DNA of 64,000 nt from Reclinomonas americana ATCC 50394 (GCA_048213135.1 PS015054.1:421988-485987), one strand, 5' to 3'. Shown: positions 39,801 through 51,958, numbered from the stretch's first letter. Notes: generated by a model not told the origin, from the sequence alone. Numbers and translations: made by a program.

Positions 39801-42756
39801 GTTTGTGGCGGTACACACCGTTGGAAGCCTTTGAGAACGCGCATCTCCTCCCGGAAGTGAGCGCGCGCGACATTGCCGCGATAGAGGGCTTGCACCAGTG
39901 CGATTGAGCGCTTCTCCTTCGGCACCACGATGCGGCGAACGTAGAAACCACGCATGACACGCTGAATGGTGAGGCACGATGACTTTTTCTTTCGCCACCG
40001 CAGTCGCTCCAGCGCACCACGCCAGTATCGCTGAATGTACGTGGCCACTGCCAGCCAAAAAATAAATAAAATAAGGACAGCCGTGTCAGCAGCGTGCCAC
40101 ACCTGCCCACACAACACAGTGCGACGACTCACCAGCGTTGACATAGGGCATGACAAAGCGCGCCAGCACCTCCTCCCACGAATGCTTGCGCCACAAGCGC
40201 AGCACTCCAGCCAGAGTCTCATCGGCAGGCTCCACAAAGCGCGCCTCGCCAAGCACCTCGCGCAGTTGCACGGGTTCGTTGCGGTAGATGCCATCAAAGC
40301 GTGTCTGTTGATGAAGCATGTGAGCCAAACTGGCAAGACAATCACAATACAAGACCCGCCAAACATACGCACCCTCTGCGTCGGCAGCGGCACATTGATG
40401 AGGCGCATGGGCAAATTGTGCACGGCGTGCACATGCGACTGTGGATGGAGGAATCTGGCGACAAACTCCTTGCTCACATGCCCCCTGTCTGGTGCCCCGT
40501 CATTCAGCTTGGCCATCTCCAGTGCCTCGGCGCGCTGCTTGGCCTGTTGCACATGCAGCGCACGGCGGCGCTCCTCGCTCGTCAGGAACGGATTGATGGG
40601 AGGCGAGCTGGTGCTGCGTCTGCTTGGTCCGCCAGACTGCGGACGCTGTGCGGGCGCCGCCACCAGTGTCGGCAAGTCGGCAGCCAGACGGCCCTCCTCT
40701 GCACGGTACCGATGGAATTCGACCTCGTTCTCGTAGTGAATCCACTCCGCTGTGTGTGTGTGCGCGTCGATGTGAGACACAACCAAAGTAAACCTAACAA
40801 AAGTGCACAAACCCTCCAGTGCGCCGTGGGCCATGACCTGCTGGCTCGCCACCGACGACGAGTCGTCGGATGACGCGTCCGACTGACTGGCCACGCTACC
40901 GGCGAGGCTGGCGGGCGTCCCAGGTCGAACACGCACCGGCGACAGTGATCGGTGCTGCCGTGCTGATGAAGGTGGAGGTGGACTGCGAGACCGTGCACTG
41001 TGTCGCGGAGACGGCGATTGGCGACCACTGAGTGGCTTTCGTCGCCGCCGCCGACGGACGGCTGCGGTGAGCACCTCGGGACACAGGCGGTGCACGGCAG
41101 AGGCTACCACTTGCACAAACACCGGCACCGACTCGACGGCAATGACGGCGCCTCCCGTCCGCAAAAATGGACCCTGTCGCACTTATTGTCAGCGAAAAAG
41201 ACAATCATCGCGATAAAGACACTATCCGCGCAACATTGTTGGCAAACTGGAACGAACGGAACATGCGCTCGGCGAGTGCACCGGTCAAAAAGTCAGACAT
41301 GTGAGCCTTGGAGGCCTCCGCCTGCGCAGATCACATAGAGCAGTCAGTACGCGGCACTCTCAGCAAAATTCAACAACAAACACAGACAGACCACTTCGAT
41401 TTCGGCGTTGCGAACAGTGCCTGGCGGCACCCCCACGGCGCGCACCAACACTGGCGGGTCGGCGGCGAAAGCTGGTTGCGGCACCACACTTCCCTCTCCG
41501 CACAATGAATGCAGATCCTGCACCGGGAAAAAAGAGAGTTAGTGACCAGCAGTGCCCCACACTCGCCTTCAAAAAAAACCACACACCTTGGCGATGCGCG
41601 AGGCAATGTAGGTGGCCTTGGAGTGCATGTCGTGTGCATGCGCCGTGACACCTCGCGACAACTCCTCCATGGAAATGGCGTGATAGCACAGCGAGATGCT
41701 GGCAAAGCAACTGACCAGGAGACGACGGCGATCGGTGGGTCGACGTGGCGGCGGTGACCGTGGTCTCACTGGCGACAGATTGTACGGCGGAGTCTGCGGA
41801 ATGCCCTCGGTGGAGTACGTGATGCCGGCCTCGGACTCCCACGGCATGAGATAGCCAGGCGGGTACGACGTGAGCTGATTGTGCACTGGCGTCACAGCCG
41901 CCTCGTAAAACGAGTGCGGGAAGCGAGGATGGGCCGTCGATGGCTGGACAACAAAACACACAAAGTGTGAGATAATTTCGGTCCCAGCAGAAGGTGGCCG
42001 ATCGCATCGGACGCAACATCGGTGCACAGGTCGCATTGCACCTCCAGATCAGCAATGCCCTCCAGGAGGCGATTAACGTCACTCTCCACACGCGGGTCCA
42101 GACGCCACACGGCAAGCAAGTGGTCCTTTTCCATTGTCGGCTGCACGAGAGACAGCAGTGAGAAGACGGCAGTAGAACACAACAGATAGCAGGTGCTGTG
42201 TGCTCCGCAGCGCACCTCTTCATCCGCATCGGCCTCGCCAAACGGACGGTACATGATCTTGAACAGCTTCTCCAGCAGCACGTACAGAGCACACTGGAAG
42301 TAGAAGCCTGCCAGCTCCGGCAAATGTCGCTGCGAGAACACCGCACCAATGTTCAAGTACGAGCGCGGCAGCAAGTCGACCAGACGCGTCCGCAGCTCCA
42401 CACCCAGTGCGCGCTGTGCCGAGCGCAACGCCTGCGACAAATCGCCGCGACTGCGCTCCAAGCAGCACAGCGAGTTGAGGGTCATGCCGCGGAGGAAGCG
42501 CCGACGGCGCAAGCGAATCCAGTTCGGCTCAGTCAGCGCGTCCGCAATCCGCAACACCGACGCCGCCCTCTCGTACAGCCCCGCGCCGATGAAGCGCAAG
42601 GCGTGCGTGTTGCAGGCCAACACAACCTGCTCGCACAGAAAGATCACGTGCTGGTGCATGGGACCAAACACCTTTTGCTTCATGATCACGCGCGATTCGA
42701 GCTCCCGAATGATCTGCATGCTCTCCAGCTGGCGAGGACCACAAGTCGAGGGTGAG

Positions 42757-42804
<48 letters not shown>

Positions 42805-44865
42805 GCACAGGCATGCATGCTATCATCGGCGCACGACTCACCTCGTTGATTGATGGTGACGCGAGCAGGTCTAGCAGCACCGTGTCGTGAATCTGCATCT
42901 TGCGCAGCGGCGTCCACGCTCGTCGCATCAGCTCCTCCTGATCCTCGCGAGAGCGCGGCGACGTGTAGAAAAAGCTCGATGAAATTGGACGTCGCATCCG
43001 CGCCGACGATTGCTTCGGTCGCGTAAATGTGGCACTGGCAGCACGAGGCGGCATGTCGGAGTGATTGCCAACCGACGAGCGCACAGTTAGCACACCATCA
43101 TCTGCAAGATGACGAGGGTGGAGTAGAGTGAGTGACGGCGCAAGACCGCGGATCACGCAGTGGTGTGGTATTACCTTGCGAGCGGCCGCTCTGCAACGCC
43201 GTTGGCGACAATGGTCGTTCCAAATCCACACTGGCCCGCCCAGACGCAGCCGCGGTCGTGGTGGCCGTGGAGGACTTTCTGCGGAACTTGCGTGCACGCG
43301 TTACCATGCCACCGACACCCTTGAACGACATGGTGTACAGCGACTGCGCCGCCGAGTGTGTGGACGAGGAGGCCATGTTAAGACGCGACGCCACCTTATC
43401 CTTGAGAACCTGCACGGCGCTGGCTTGCTCCACACGCGTCATCTTTTGCAGCTGTGAGGCACTGAGCCGCTCCACATTCGACAACACAGGCCCCAATGGT
43501 GGCACCACCACTGCAGGTGCCGATCGCCCGCGGCCATTCACGCCGTTGCTGCCGTTTCCGTGGTGGTGGTGGTCGTCATCGTCGTCATCGGAGCTGCTAA
43601 AGAAGAAACCCTCGTCGCCGACTGTGGACATGAAGGCCTCGTCGCCATCTCCATCGTGATCGATTGACAGCAGCACTTCAGTTGGCTCCGACGGCGGCTG
43701 CGGCGGCGAGCCAAACGCCTGCACGGCAACACGTGGTGGCGGCTCCGTTGCAGCCGCACGCGCACTGCGATCCTCTCCGGGTCCCTGCACGTGCAAGGAT
43801 TAGCAACGGTGCAGAAAACACGCACCAAAAAAAACGACACACACAAAGACACACCTGGAAGCGGAACCGGCGAAACGCTGTCGTCACACCGTCGGGACTC
43901 TTTGGTCTCAGCGAGCTGTCGGTGGCCGACGCCGACAACGCCGCCACTCCACCGTTCGTCTTGGACGCACTCTTCCTCCGCCGCGTCTGCGGCGCCGACT
44001 TGGGCGGCGCAGGTTGGTGCTTCGGCATCGGCGGCGTCTTGGACCGACGATGCAGGAGCTCCTGCACACGCCGACTGGGCGAGAATCTCTGCCGCGCAAA
44101 CGCGCCATCCACATCATCGCCGTCGTAGTCCGCCTCACCCCCACGAAATCCCTTGCGCGCTGGCGGCGGCGGCGGTGGCGGCTGCCAATGCTGCTGCACG
44201 ACCCGCTTGGTCGCCTGCGATCGCAGCGCCGGCGAACTGCGCGGCCGCCCACCCGTGGTATGAATGCCTCCCGGAAACACCGGCGCATGCTTACGCTGTT
44301 TCGGCGGCGACGACTGTTGCGTCGGCGGCTGCGGCCGAATCGCCGCCGGCGCACCGGCATTGAGCCGCCTAAAGTTCTTGGCCGGCGAGCTCGAGTAGTT
44401 GAGCGCCGAATGCAACCGTCGCTGCAGCGACGACAGCGATAGCGCCGCCGCCGGGATCACCTCTTCCACTGGCGACACTGACAGCGCCTGCTGCGGCTGT
44501 GGCACTGGCGGCGGTGGCGGCGGCGACTTGGACGCCATGCGCGTCGCCAACAGCGGCTTTCTGCTCGACGGAAACGACAGGCGCGGCAGTGGCGACGCCG
44601 ACGACGATGACGGTGGCGGCGACCACGACTGTCGCTGCTGCTGCTGCTGCTCTGCACGATCCGCCTGCCTACAAAAGTCGTCGAGATCCACTGGCCCGTC
44701 CACCAACTGATCCTGGTCTCTCAGCTGCGCCGGTGATAGCTGCGGCAGCTGAAGCCCCGATGCCGACGCAGATGACGTGCCGTTCCCATTGCTGTGTCGG
44801 AACCGATTGCTGCGCGTGCTCCCTGCTGCAGGTGCCGAAGGCGGTGCGGGCGCGGGTGCACTCAT
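33829..44865 (-). CDS. Giant TPR-like/IQ-motif protein (at least 20 IQ-like motifs)
   Basis: About 11 kb of consistently open minus-strand exons run from MSAPAPAPPSAPAAG (ATG 44865-44863) to PPADSARL and TAA 33829-33831. The N-terminal third is Pro/Ser/Gln-rich and disordered. It is followed by a TPR-like helical region (about 42060-42760: ALRFIGAGLYERAASVLRIA, LPELAGFYFQCALYVLLEKL). The core (about 36150-40060) is an array of IQ calmodulin-binding motifs, for example YIQRYWRGALERLRWRKK, TIQRVMRGFYVRR, VLQHWLRGRFQR, QIQRVLRGFLSRRR, RLIQRWWRACRVR, WIQATWRGWKQR, RVIQTTWRGAFAA and SIQRSFRHHLDR. I count at least 20 IQ-like motifs. The C-terminal 2 kb is Ser/Pro/Gly-rich. Such proteins usually bind calmodulin or centrin-like light chains and act at centrioles, axonemes or cortex. 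No kinase, motor head or CH domain is seen. It could be two genes, but no internal stop/start pair with spacer is apparent. Confidence 0.65.
42758..42803. repeat. (AC)n microsatellite in an intron of the IQ gene
   Basis: A pure AC run of 46 bp lies inside an intron. On the coding strand this is (GT)n following a splice junction region. It is one of many dinucleotide runs in introns here and is probably polymorphic. Confidence 0.95.
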
Positions 44866-45207
44866 GCCTCTCTCTGTGTGAGTGGGTGAGTGAGTGCGAC
44901 TTGCGATGAAAAATGTCCGAGCTGCGGGAAACGGAGCAACCACCACCGACACTCACTCACACACACACACGCACTCTCTGACACACGCTCACTCACACCC
45001 GCATGCACAGAGAAAGACGCACCGTGCGACTGTCGTTGCTCCTCTCACTCAGCACGCACACGGGAGATGAGAGACTTGCGCTTTTTGTTGTTGTTGTGTT
45101 GTTGGTTTGCGGGACAAATATTTCCGGTCGGCTCCATCGGTCCGTTCAGGCCGTGGAATATTGGTTGCCCGTTTCGTCTTTTGACAACTTCGCGTTTGCC
45201 ACCAAAC
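44866..45207. promoter_or_regulatory. Divergent IQ-gene/pseudophosphatase spacer
   Basis: This 342-bp spacer lies between divergent starts. The half near the IQ gene is made of CACTCACTCACA-type repeats (44940-45000). The half near the pseudophosphatase is AT-richer (TTTTTGTTGTTGTTGTGTTG at about 45081). Both promoters are expected here. No defined element can be assigned. Confidence 0.4.
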
Positions 45208-48200
45208 ATGCAGCAAGAGATGGATCCCATGTTGGCTGCAGCGGCCTTTCTGTTTGCGGTGAAGGTGTGGTGTTGGTTCTCAACACGCGCGCGCGTGTGT
45301 GTGCATTATTCGTGCGAGTGTGTGCGCGCTCTGTCTGTGTGTGTGTGTGTGTGAGAGAGTGTGTGTGTGTGTGTGTCTGTGTGTGTGTGAGAGAGAGAGG
45401 AGAGTTGTGCGAGAAGAGAGCGCTTCTTCTTTCTTCTTTGGTGTTGGTGTTGGTGTTGTTGTGTGCGCGATCGCACGCACGCGTTTTGTGTGGTGTGCAT
45501 GAGTTCTCACACTCTGTCTGTTTGTGCGTGTGTGTAGATAAAAGATGGGCTGTTTGCTGGCAACGCGGCCTCTGCGCACGGTGAGTCTCCGCCTCTCTCA
45601 TTTTCTCGCACTTAACGACGATTGGTTCACTGACTGTCTTGTTGTGTGTGTGTGCGCGCTCAGATGAAGAGGTTTCGTGTGTATGTGCTTGTTCTCTGTA
45701 CCTTGCTTGCTCTCACTCACTCACTCACTCTCCATTGGCGATGATGATGACAATGAGCAGTTCCTGTCATCGAACAAGGTTCATTTGATTGCCTGCCTGC
45801 GTCTCTGTGTGTACCCTCTCTCTCACACACACATACGCACTGTCACACATGCACAGATCACCCACATTATCAACTGTGCGGCTTTGGAAGGTTCCTCCTC
45901 GCTCTTGCTCTTGCTCTTACTCTTTCTGTTTGTCACTCATTCGCTGTCCATCAGTGGGCAACGGGTATCCGGTTCCCGGGCTGCAGTACTTGACGTTCCC
46001 GTGGCGCGATCTGGAGAGCACCACCATTATCGATCCACAAGGGCGCAACATGAAGGAGATTTGCGATTTTGCCGCCAAGGCCGAGAGGCTCGAGGAGGGC
46101 GTTCTTGTGCACAGCTTGTTGGGTCGATGTTTCGTCTCCACATGCCTCTCTCGCTGTGTTCCCCTTCTCTCCCTCTCTGACATTTCGTCTCCGGCAGCCC
46201 GCTGCTCTGTGGTCATTATCGCGTTCATGATGAAGAAGTTTGGCTGGTCGCTGGAGGACGCGGTGGAGTTTGTGCGTGTCAAGAACGTGGAGATGGACCT
46301 GAAGCCCGGTCACATTGCGCAACTCAAGATGTACTCCAAGAAGCTGGAGGAGGAGCGTGGTCCGGCCGTGGCCAACATTCTCGATCCCGACCTTGATGCC
46401 GCCGAACTGGTCAATTTTGACCCGGAGCAACTCGTGCTGCGAAACACGGTGAGTGTGTGTGTGGATCCATCAAATTGTGGTGTCGTCCTCACACCGATAA
46501 CCCATCCTCGCAGTACTTTAATTCGCTGACGAAACCCGAGGATCTCGAGGCCACCATCAACGAACTGCAGTCCAACGGCCCGCCAGTGTTTCAGAGAAGA
46601 CCAGTGAGTGCGCCCGACGGAGGAGGGCGGCGGCGAGTCACCTTTTCCACACCACTCACATTTGGTGTGTAATACGTTGCCTGTTGTGATCGTTGTGATC
46701 GTCGTTGTCGTCGCTCACTCTCGCGCCAGTGTTGGGGCCGAGGAAAGGCGCACCGATTCGCAAACCTGGAGTCGGCGGTCCATCGGCGGCCGGTGGTCCC
46801 GGTGGCGCCACAGGCGGTGTGTTTGCTGGCTCACTATCAGTCACGGGGTTGGGTGGCGGTCCGCCATTGGGACCGGCGGCGGGTGGACCGAGCAGCTCCC
46901 TCTTCGCGTCGTCGGCCATTACGGGAGCGGCAGGGGGTGGTCTGCGTGCGGCGCCGAAACCTGTTGCTGGCAAAGTCGGACGTGCGGCTGTCGGTGTGCG
47001 AGATCCGACTCCACCGAAAGGCGGGTTGGACTCGTCCATGTCGTCGTCGGCGGCGGCCGCGGCATCGGGCAACGTGACACAGTCACAAGATCCACGTTAC
47101 GCCTCACAAGCTGGTTCGTTTCACCGTCTCCCTCTCTGCGCCTGCAAGTCTCTCACATCTGCCCTGCAAAAAAACAGCTCGTGCCGATGGCTCCTCTCTC
47201 GGCGCAGCCTCTGGATCGTCGGCCATGTACGCGGGATCGGCGGCAGCAGGTGGCGGTGCTCCTGGAATGCCGGGCAGCTCTTCATCTTCAACAACGACAG
47301 CAGCAGCAGCGGCAGCGGCGGCAAATCGCAAGCCACCAGCACTGCGCGGACCGAGATTGTCGATTGGAGAGCCTCTGGACGCGGGAAGTGGCCGTTTGTC
47401 AATGCCATCGCAGTCACCGTCACCCGCCGGATCCTCCGTTTCACTACCGCAGTCGAACATGTCGTCGTCGCTCTCCGGAAGCTCCATGTCGCAGCTGGTG
47501 AATTCGTCGTCGGCCAGTGGTAATGGCAGCAGCAGCAACGGACAAGGACCGAGCGGCGTAGGTGGTGGGCCTGATCGTCTTTTCGAGATTTCGCGTAAGA
47601 AGCCGGGAACTGCGGCGCCAATCTCAGCTGGACCTGCTGCAGCGACGGCCGCGGCGACGGCAGCCGACGCCCAGAGGCGGCCCCCGAGACCAGCCAGTGC
47701 GCCAACATACTCCTCACAGCCGGGCCTGGTGCAACTGACCAGTCCTTCACCACCGCCGGCCTCGGTGTTGGGTCTCCCTGGAGGCGCAGGTGGTCCTGGT
47801 GGTCAACTGCCGCTGGGCGCGTTGTCTACGGCTGGCGGCATGCCAGCTCGTGGTACCATCAACAGCAAGAACAGGAGGTTTGGCGGTGTTTCGCTGGCGA
47901 ACCCTCGGAAGAGTATTTCGGCAACTGACCCTCTGACATGGCAGATCATCCAGCGATCCGCGAGCCCTGCAGCAGCAGGCGGAACGCGACGAGATTCTGG
48001 CGCGCATTCTCGACGAGTCACACCGATCGCTGACGCTGGAGGAAATGACAGCCGTGGCAACGGCCGCACAGCAGCAACAACAACAGCAGCTGGGCGGCAG
48101 CTTGCGTCGACCACAGCGTCCACCATCGGCCAACACTGGCCCGTTGTCCATTGTCAGCGCCTCGGGTTCGCTGGCCAACGGGGCCGGTATGTCGTCGGTG

Positions 48201-49069
48201 GGTGGCGTCGGTGGTGTGGCCACTGTGCCGCGACGGTCGACGCCCGTGCGACGCTCGTCATTGCAGCAGGCGCCGCAACAGCAACAACAACAGCAACAGC
48301 AGCAACAGCAGCAGCAATTTATGCAGCACAGTGCCATGTCGCTTGCGCTCTCATCGCAGCAACAACAACAACAACAACAGCAGCAGCAGTCGCAGCATCA
48401 GTACTCAATGTCGCAGGGAGGCATGTTTGACACGCTGAATGGCATTGGGTACGGCGGTGGTGGCCCCTCTTCCTACGGAGATCAAGGAGCAGGCTATGGC
48501 GCCAGCAGCATGCGATCGAGCTCGCTTGATTTCGGTTCGGGTTTGACGGGGTCGGCACGCACGGCAGGCAGCGGCACTGGCTCGCGCTCCGGTCGGGGTA
48601 GCACACCGACGTTGCGTCTTCTCGTGACATTTGTCTGTACTTTCGTTTGCTTACATGCTTGCTGCAGTCGGCGAGAGTCGCCAGTGGGTATTCCGCAAGC
48701 AGGCAGCACGCAGCAACTGTCGTCGCGGATAGCACCGGCCGGTGGCAATGGCAACATGCGGCAACTCGCGCGCTTGGCCGAATCACCCTACGCCACTCCG
48801 CTGATGCGACTGCCGACACCACCACGGAACATGCCTACGGGTGGTGCGTTTTTTGCACGCTGTGCATACTCGCGTATGTTACTCACACTGTTGCAACATG
48901 TTGCGCAGCACTAGCATATCCGTCGAGCACAAGTTCAGGTTCGCTGGCCACCGACGAAGCCGACGAAGGCGAGAAGAAGAAGAAAAAGAAGAAGACGAAG
49001 AAGGGCACATCGGCGGTGCAGAGTCGCCTGCTGAAGCCAACCGCGTCCTCCATGGCGCGTAATCGATAG
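45208..49069 (+). CDS. Dual-specificity-phosphatase-like pseudophosphatase with long low-complexity tail
   Basis: Exon 1 (45208-45264) encodes MQQEMDPMLAAAAFLFAVK. Short exons then add IKDGLFAGNAASAH, DEE, FLSSNK and ITHIINCAALE, the start of a DUSP fold. The domain continues with VPGLQYLTFPWRDLESTTII and EEGVLVHSLLGRSRCSVVII (about 46100-46215, joined across an intron whose donor is GTTTCG). The loop is H-S-x5-R where active phosphatases have H-C-x5-R, so the nucleophile Cys is replaced by Ser while the Arg is kept. The helices MMKKFGWSLEDAVEFVRVKN and LKPGHIAQLKMYSKKL complete the domain. After about residue 230 the protein becomes Gly/Pro/Ser-rich, has two poly-Gln runs (48285-48320 and 48355-48395), and ends with a Lys-rich cluster and ARNR before TGA 49067-49069. 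It probably binds, rather than dephosphorylates, phosphoproteins. Confidence 0.78.
45290..45402. repeat. (GT)n-rich microsatellite in first intron
   Basis: Alternating GTGTGTGT runs interrupted by GAGAGAG occupy most of the first intron of the pseudophosphatase gene, directly after its donor region. Long reading frames through it on both strands are artefacts of the repeat. Confidence 0.9.
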
Positions 49070-49401
49070 TGTCGTTTCGCTTGTTGTTGTTCTTGTTTTG
49101 TGTGTGTGTGTGTCGTCGTTGTTGTCGCTGTTGATCGTTGTCAATAGCATGTTTTGCCTGTATACTTGGGTTGTTTGTGTGTGCGTCGACGGCGTGGTCG
49201 GTGGCTGCACGCACATGTTGTTTTCTCTTTCCCTCACTATCCCTTTCCCCCCCTTTTGCTTACTTTAAAGATGATCATGAGTGCTACACTACATACACGC
49301 AGCGACGGGGAGGAAGAGTGCGATTGGGCTTGTCGGATTCACTGTCATTGCGAGTCGACGTGCACGCACAACAGACATGAGCTCTTCCTTGCTCGCGATC
49401 C
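49070..49401. other. Convergent pseudophosphatase/p24 spacer
   Basis: This 332-bp stretch lies between two convergent stops and should contain both 3'UTRs. It is T/G-rich with TGTGTGTGTGTGTCGTCGTTG near 49098 and a TTTAAAGATGATC near 49264. No gene is seen. Confidence 0.4.
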
Positions 49402-50344
49402 TCATGCGCCCTTGGACTTGAGCAGCTTGGCCATGTAGAACAACTGGTACACGGCAGCCGACACCACAATGACGCCCTGCGTGATGCTCAACCACAACAC
49501 ACGCGAGTTGATGTCCTCGGACAGGTCGCGCATCTCCTCCTCGCGCTCCCGATAGTGCAACTGCTCGTCGCGCACGTCCTTGACACGATCCTCCAGACGA
49601 CGAATGGCCAACGCCAGTGCTACAAAGAACACACACACTCCTCGTCAGCAAAGACGAGAGCCAAGAAGCAGGGAGGGAGGGACGCAACAATCGAGATGTT
49701 CGCGCTTGGCCACCTCTGAGTAGTTCTCCGCCATCTCGCCCAGACGAATGTCAAAGTTGAAGCGGATCTTCTTCTTGTTGGGGAACCACGACGAGCTGTT
49801 GGTGTTGAAGCAGATGGTGTGCTCGCCACTCGACTGCATGACACATGTCAATCTCAGCGCAAAGACATGCAGTGCGCGATGATGTGAGCAGACCTCTGAC
49901 TTGAACGCAATGCGCGCCCTGTGATCCGTGACCTGATCGAGGAACATCACTCCAGTCGGGCCCGTGGCCGTCACGTGAATGCCCAGCGGCTTGCCACTGG
50001 TGTTGGCACTGAGAGAGAACGCATGAGAATCGCAGCATGCAAAAATGACATGACGAGTGATAGAGCAGGCATTTTCTCACTCACCCCGCCAGCTCCTGCG
50101 CAGGGATCTCGTACTTGGCCAGCAGCAGTGTGTTGTTGGGCAAGTCTGCGACACGCAAAAACGACATGTCACTCACAAGTCTCTCTCTGCGTCGTATCTT
50201 ACAGCACATACACACACACACACCCTCAGAGAAGCACTTGGTCTCGCCCTCGCCAATGAACGTGTACACAGCGTGCACTTGCACAGACGCCACCAGCACC
50301 ACCACCACCACCACCATCATCATCACAGCTGTCACTCGCGACAT
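49402..50344 (-). CDS. p24/TMED family cargo receptor (GOLD domain)
   Basis: This is a type I membrane protein of the early secretory pathway that packs cargo into COPII/COPI vesicles. The start MSRVTAVMMMVVVVVVLVAS is a signal peptide. The GOLD domain has its two conserved cysteines in GEGETKCFSE and GEHTICFNTNSSSWF, with DLPNNTLLLAKYEIP and TGPTGVMFLDQVTDHRARI between them. A coiled-coil segment (RRLEDRVKDVRDEQLHYRER) leads to the membrane helix ITQGVIVVSAAVYQLFYMAK. The cytosolic tail LLKSKGA ends with KSKGA, which fits a KxKxx COPI retrieval signal. Five exons are visible. Stop TGA is at 49402-49404. I cannot decide the p24 subfamily. Confidence 0.9.
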
Positions 50345-50495
50345 TCTCACACACACACACTCTCACACACTCACACACACACACACGCACTCACACAGCC
50401 TGCGTGCGCGATCACAAACACGACGATGAGATGAACGATTTTGAAGTTTCGAGGGCGCGAAATTTGCCTTCAGATCATTATAATTACATTCCCTC
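50345..50495. promoter_or_regulatory. Divergent p24/TAD3 promoter region
   Basis: The 151-bp spacer has CA repeats next to the p24 start (50346-50395) and an AT-rich segment ATCATTATAATTACATTCC at 50475-50493, immediately before the TAD3 start codon. TATAAT at 50479 is too close to the ATG to be a classical TATA box unless the 5'UTR is a few bases long. An initiator-type element is possible. Confidence 0.45.
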
Positions 50496-51958
50496 ATGGA
50501 CCTCGAAGCTATTAGGCAACGCCTGTGTCGCCTATCCTCCGCGCGCCTAGTGGCACCTGACATGCGCGAATCGGTAGATGCGATTGTTATTGTGCTGGAG
50601 CCACGAGCTGTCAACACACTGCTCAAGTTATGATAACACGAGGAGGGGGGCCACAGGGACATAAACTCATCGTTTCTTGTGTAGAGAGGTGCAAAGTGCG
50701 TTGCACTTGTCGCGGTTCGCGTTGGATCATCTCAAGCGCGTGCGGAAGATCGATCCGCAGTGCATGCACTTGCTGGTGTGTCCGAGTCGAGTGTGGGAGG
50801 AGGATGCAGAGGTGCGAGCGTTTCGCGAACGGCATGCAAATGGAGTGCTGTTGCGTAGTGAGGTGCTGCGTGTGGCGGTGCCGCGGCATCGGCCGCTGTC
50901 GCAGGAGGATTTCGAGGTGTTGAATCGGTGGTGGCCGCTGGCCAACAACATCAAGCAAGTCGGGTGCGTCTCTCTGTCTCTGTCGCTCTTGTGTGGCCTT
51001 CCGTGCTGATACGGGCGCTGTCAGGCTGCGTGCCGATGATATCTGCTTGTCGGATGAGGAGCTGGTGAGCTTGCGGCGACACTTGCGGAGGGCGGTCGAC
51101 TTGGCGGTCGGCGGTGGCTCGCACATTCCTGTCGCGTGCGTGCTGGTGGACCCGGCGAGTGGCGAAGTGGTGGCGGAGGCCGTTGACGGCAGTGGGGACT
51201 GGCAGCAGTCGCCGTACCTCACGGCGCACGCGGACGGACCGCGCTCTGCTGGTACTGTGTGCCATCGTGTCCTCCTCTCGCCACTGTGGAGGGGGACTGA
51301 AATCGTGTGTGCGTAGGGTGCCACCCGCTGCGGCACGCGGTGATGGAGTGCATTCGACTGGCGGCGGAGCGCTTTCCAGCCAGTCTGCTGGTCGTGCCCG
51401 ACGACATGCACGAGCATGCGCCGGAGGTGACCGTGAACGCCACCACCTGTGATGATGGTGTGGTGGATGAAGAGGTGCGCGATGTAGGGGATGAGATCAG
51501 TGACCACGTCAGGCTGGTGGCTCATGTGCATGCGATACGCAGTCACCAGCGCGCAAGCGACGAAAAGTGACCGCGGCGGCAGACGACGGCGCCAGTGGAT
51601 CGGCTGCGGATGAGTTTGTGGGCGAGCCGCACCACCAGTACTACTGCTCCGGATTCGACATGTACTGCACCGCCGAGCCGTGTACCATGTTGCGTTCTCT
51701 CTCTCTCTCTGTGCATGCACCACTGCCGTGCACTCACCGATCACCAAGCGCAGGTGCAGCATGGCGCTTACGCACTCGCGAGTGCGACGCGTCTTTTACG
51801 CACGCCCCACACCCAGTTTCGGCGGCTTGGGGACCAGTGGCCTCACGAATCTGTCGCTGGTGCCGTCGCTGAATCATCATTTTGACGTTTACTGTGGCGG
51901 CCTGACCGACGCCGAGTTGGAGGAGCTCACACGCGCCAGCGAAAGAGGTGTCAGATGA
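50496..51958 (+). CDS. ADAT3: tRNA-specific adenosine deaminase subunit TAD3/ADAT3
   Basis: This is the non-catalytic partner of TAD2/ADAT2 in the A34-to-inosine tRNA deaminase. The start MDLEAIRQRLCRLSSARLVA is spliced at AA/A to KEVQSALHLSRFALDHLKRV. The deaminase domain has CHPLRHAVMECIRLAAE (about 51315), where the catalytic Glu of active deaminases (HAE) is replaced by Val, as expected for TAD3. The zinc cysteines are in EPCTMCSMALTHSRVRRVFY (51674-51795). QYYCSGFDMYCTAEPC and LGTSGLTNLSLVPSLNHHF match the family core. The protein ends GGLTDAELEELTRASERGVR before TGA 51956-51958. About five introns are present. It converges with the dihydroxyacetone kinase gene, with only 42 bp between stops. 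Confidence 0.88.

Noticed and set aside
37328-40110. Very long minus-strand open frames (655 and 744 codons) as intronless genes
   Set aside because: They run through introns of the IQ gene. The IQ motifs switch frame at plausible GT-AG sites, so the long frames are partly readthrough.
45280-45601. Minus-strand Thr/His-rich frames over the (GT)n tract
   Set aside because: They are simple translations of CA repeats within an intron.
46131-46215. Pseudophosphatase loop read as H-S-L-L-A-R using the GTCGAT donor
   Set aside because: That donor gives a loop two residues too short. The GTTTCG donor restores the exact x5 spacing and reads GRSRCSVV.
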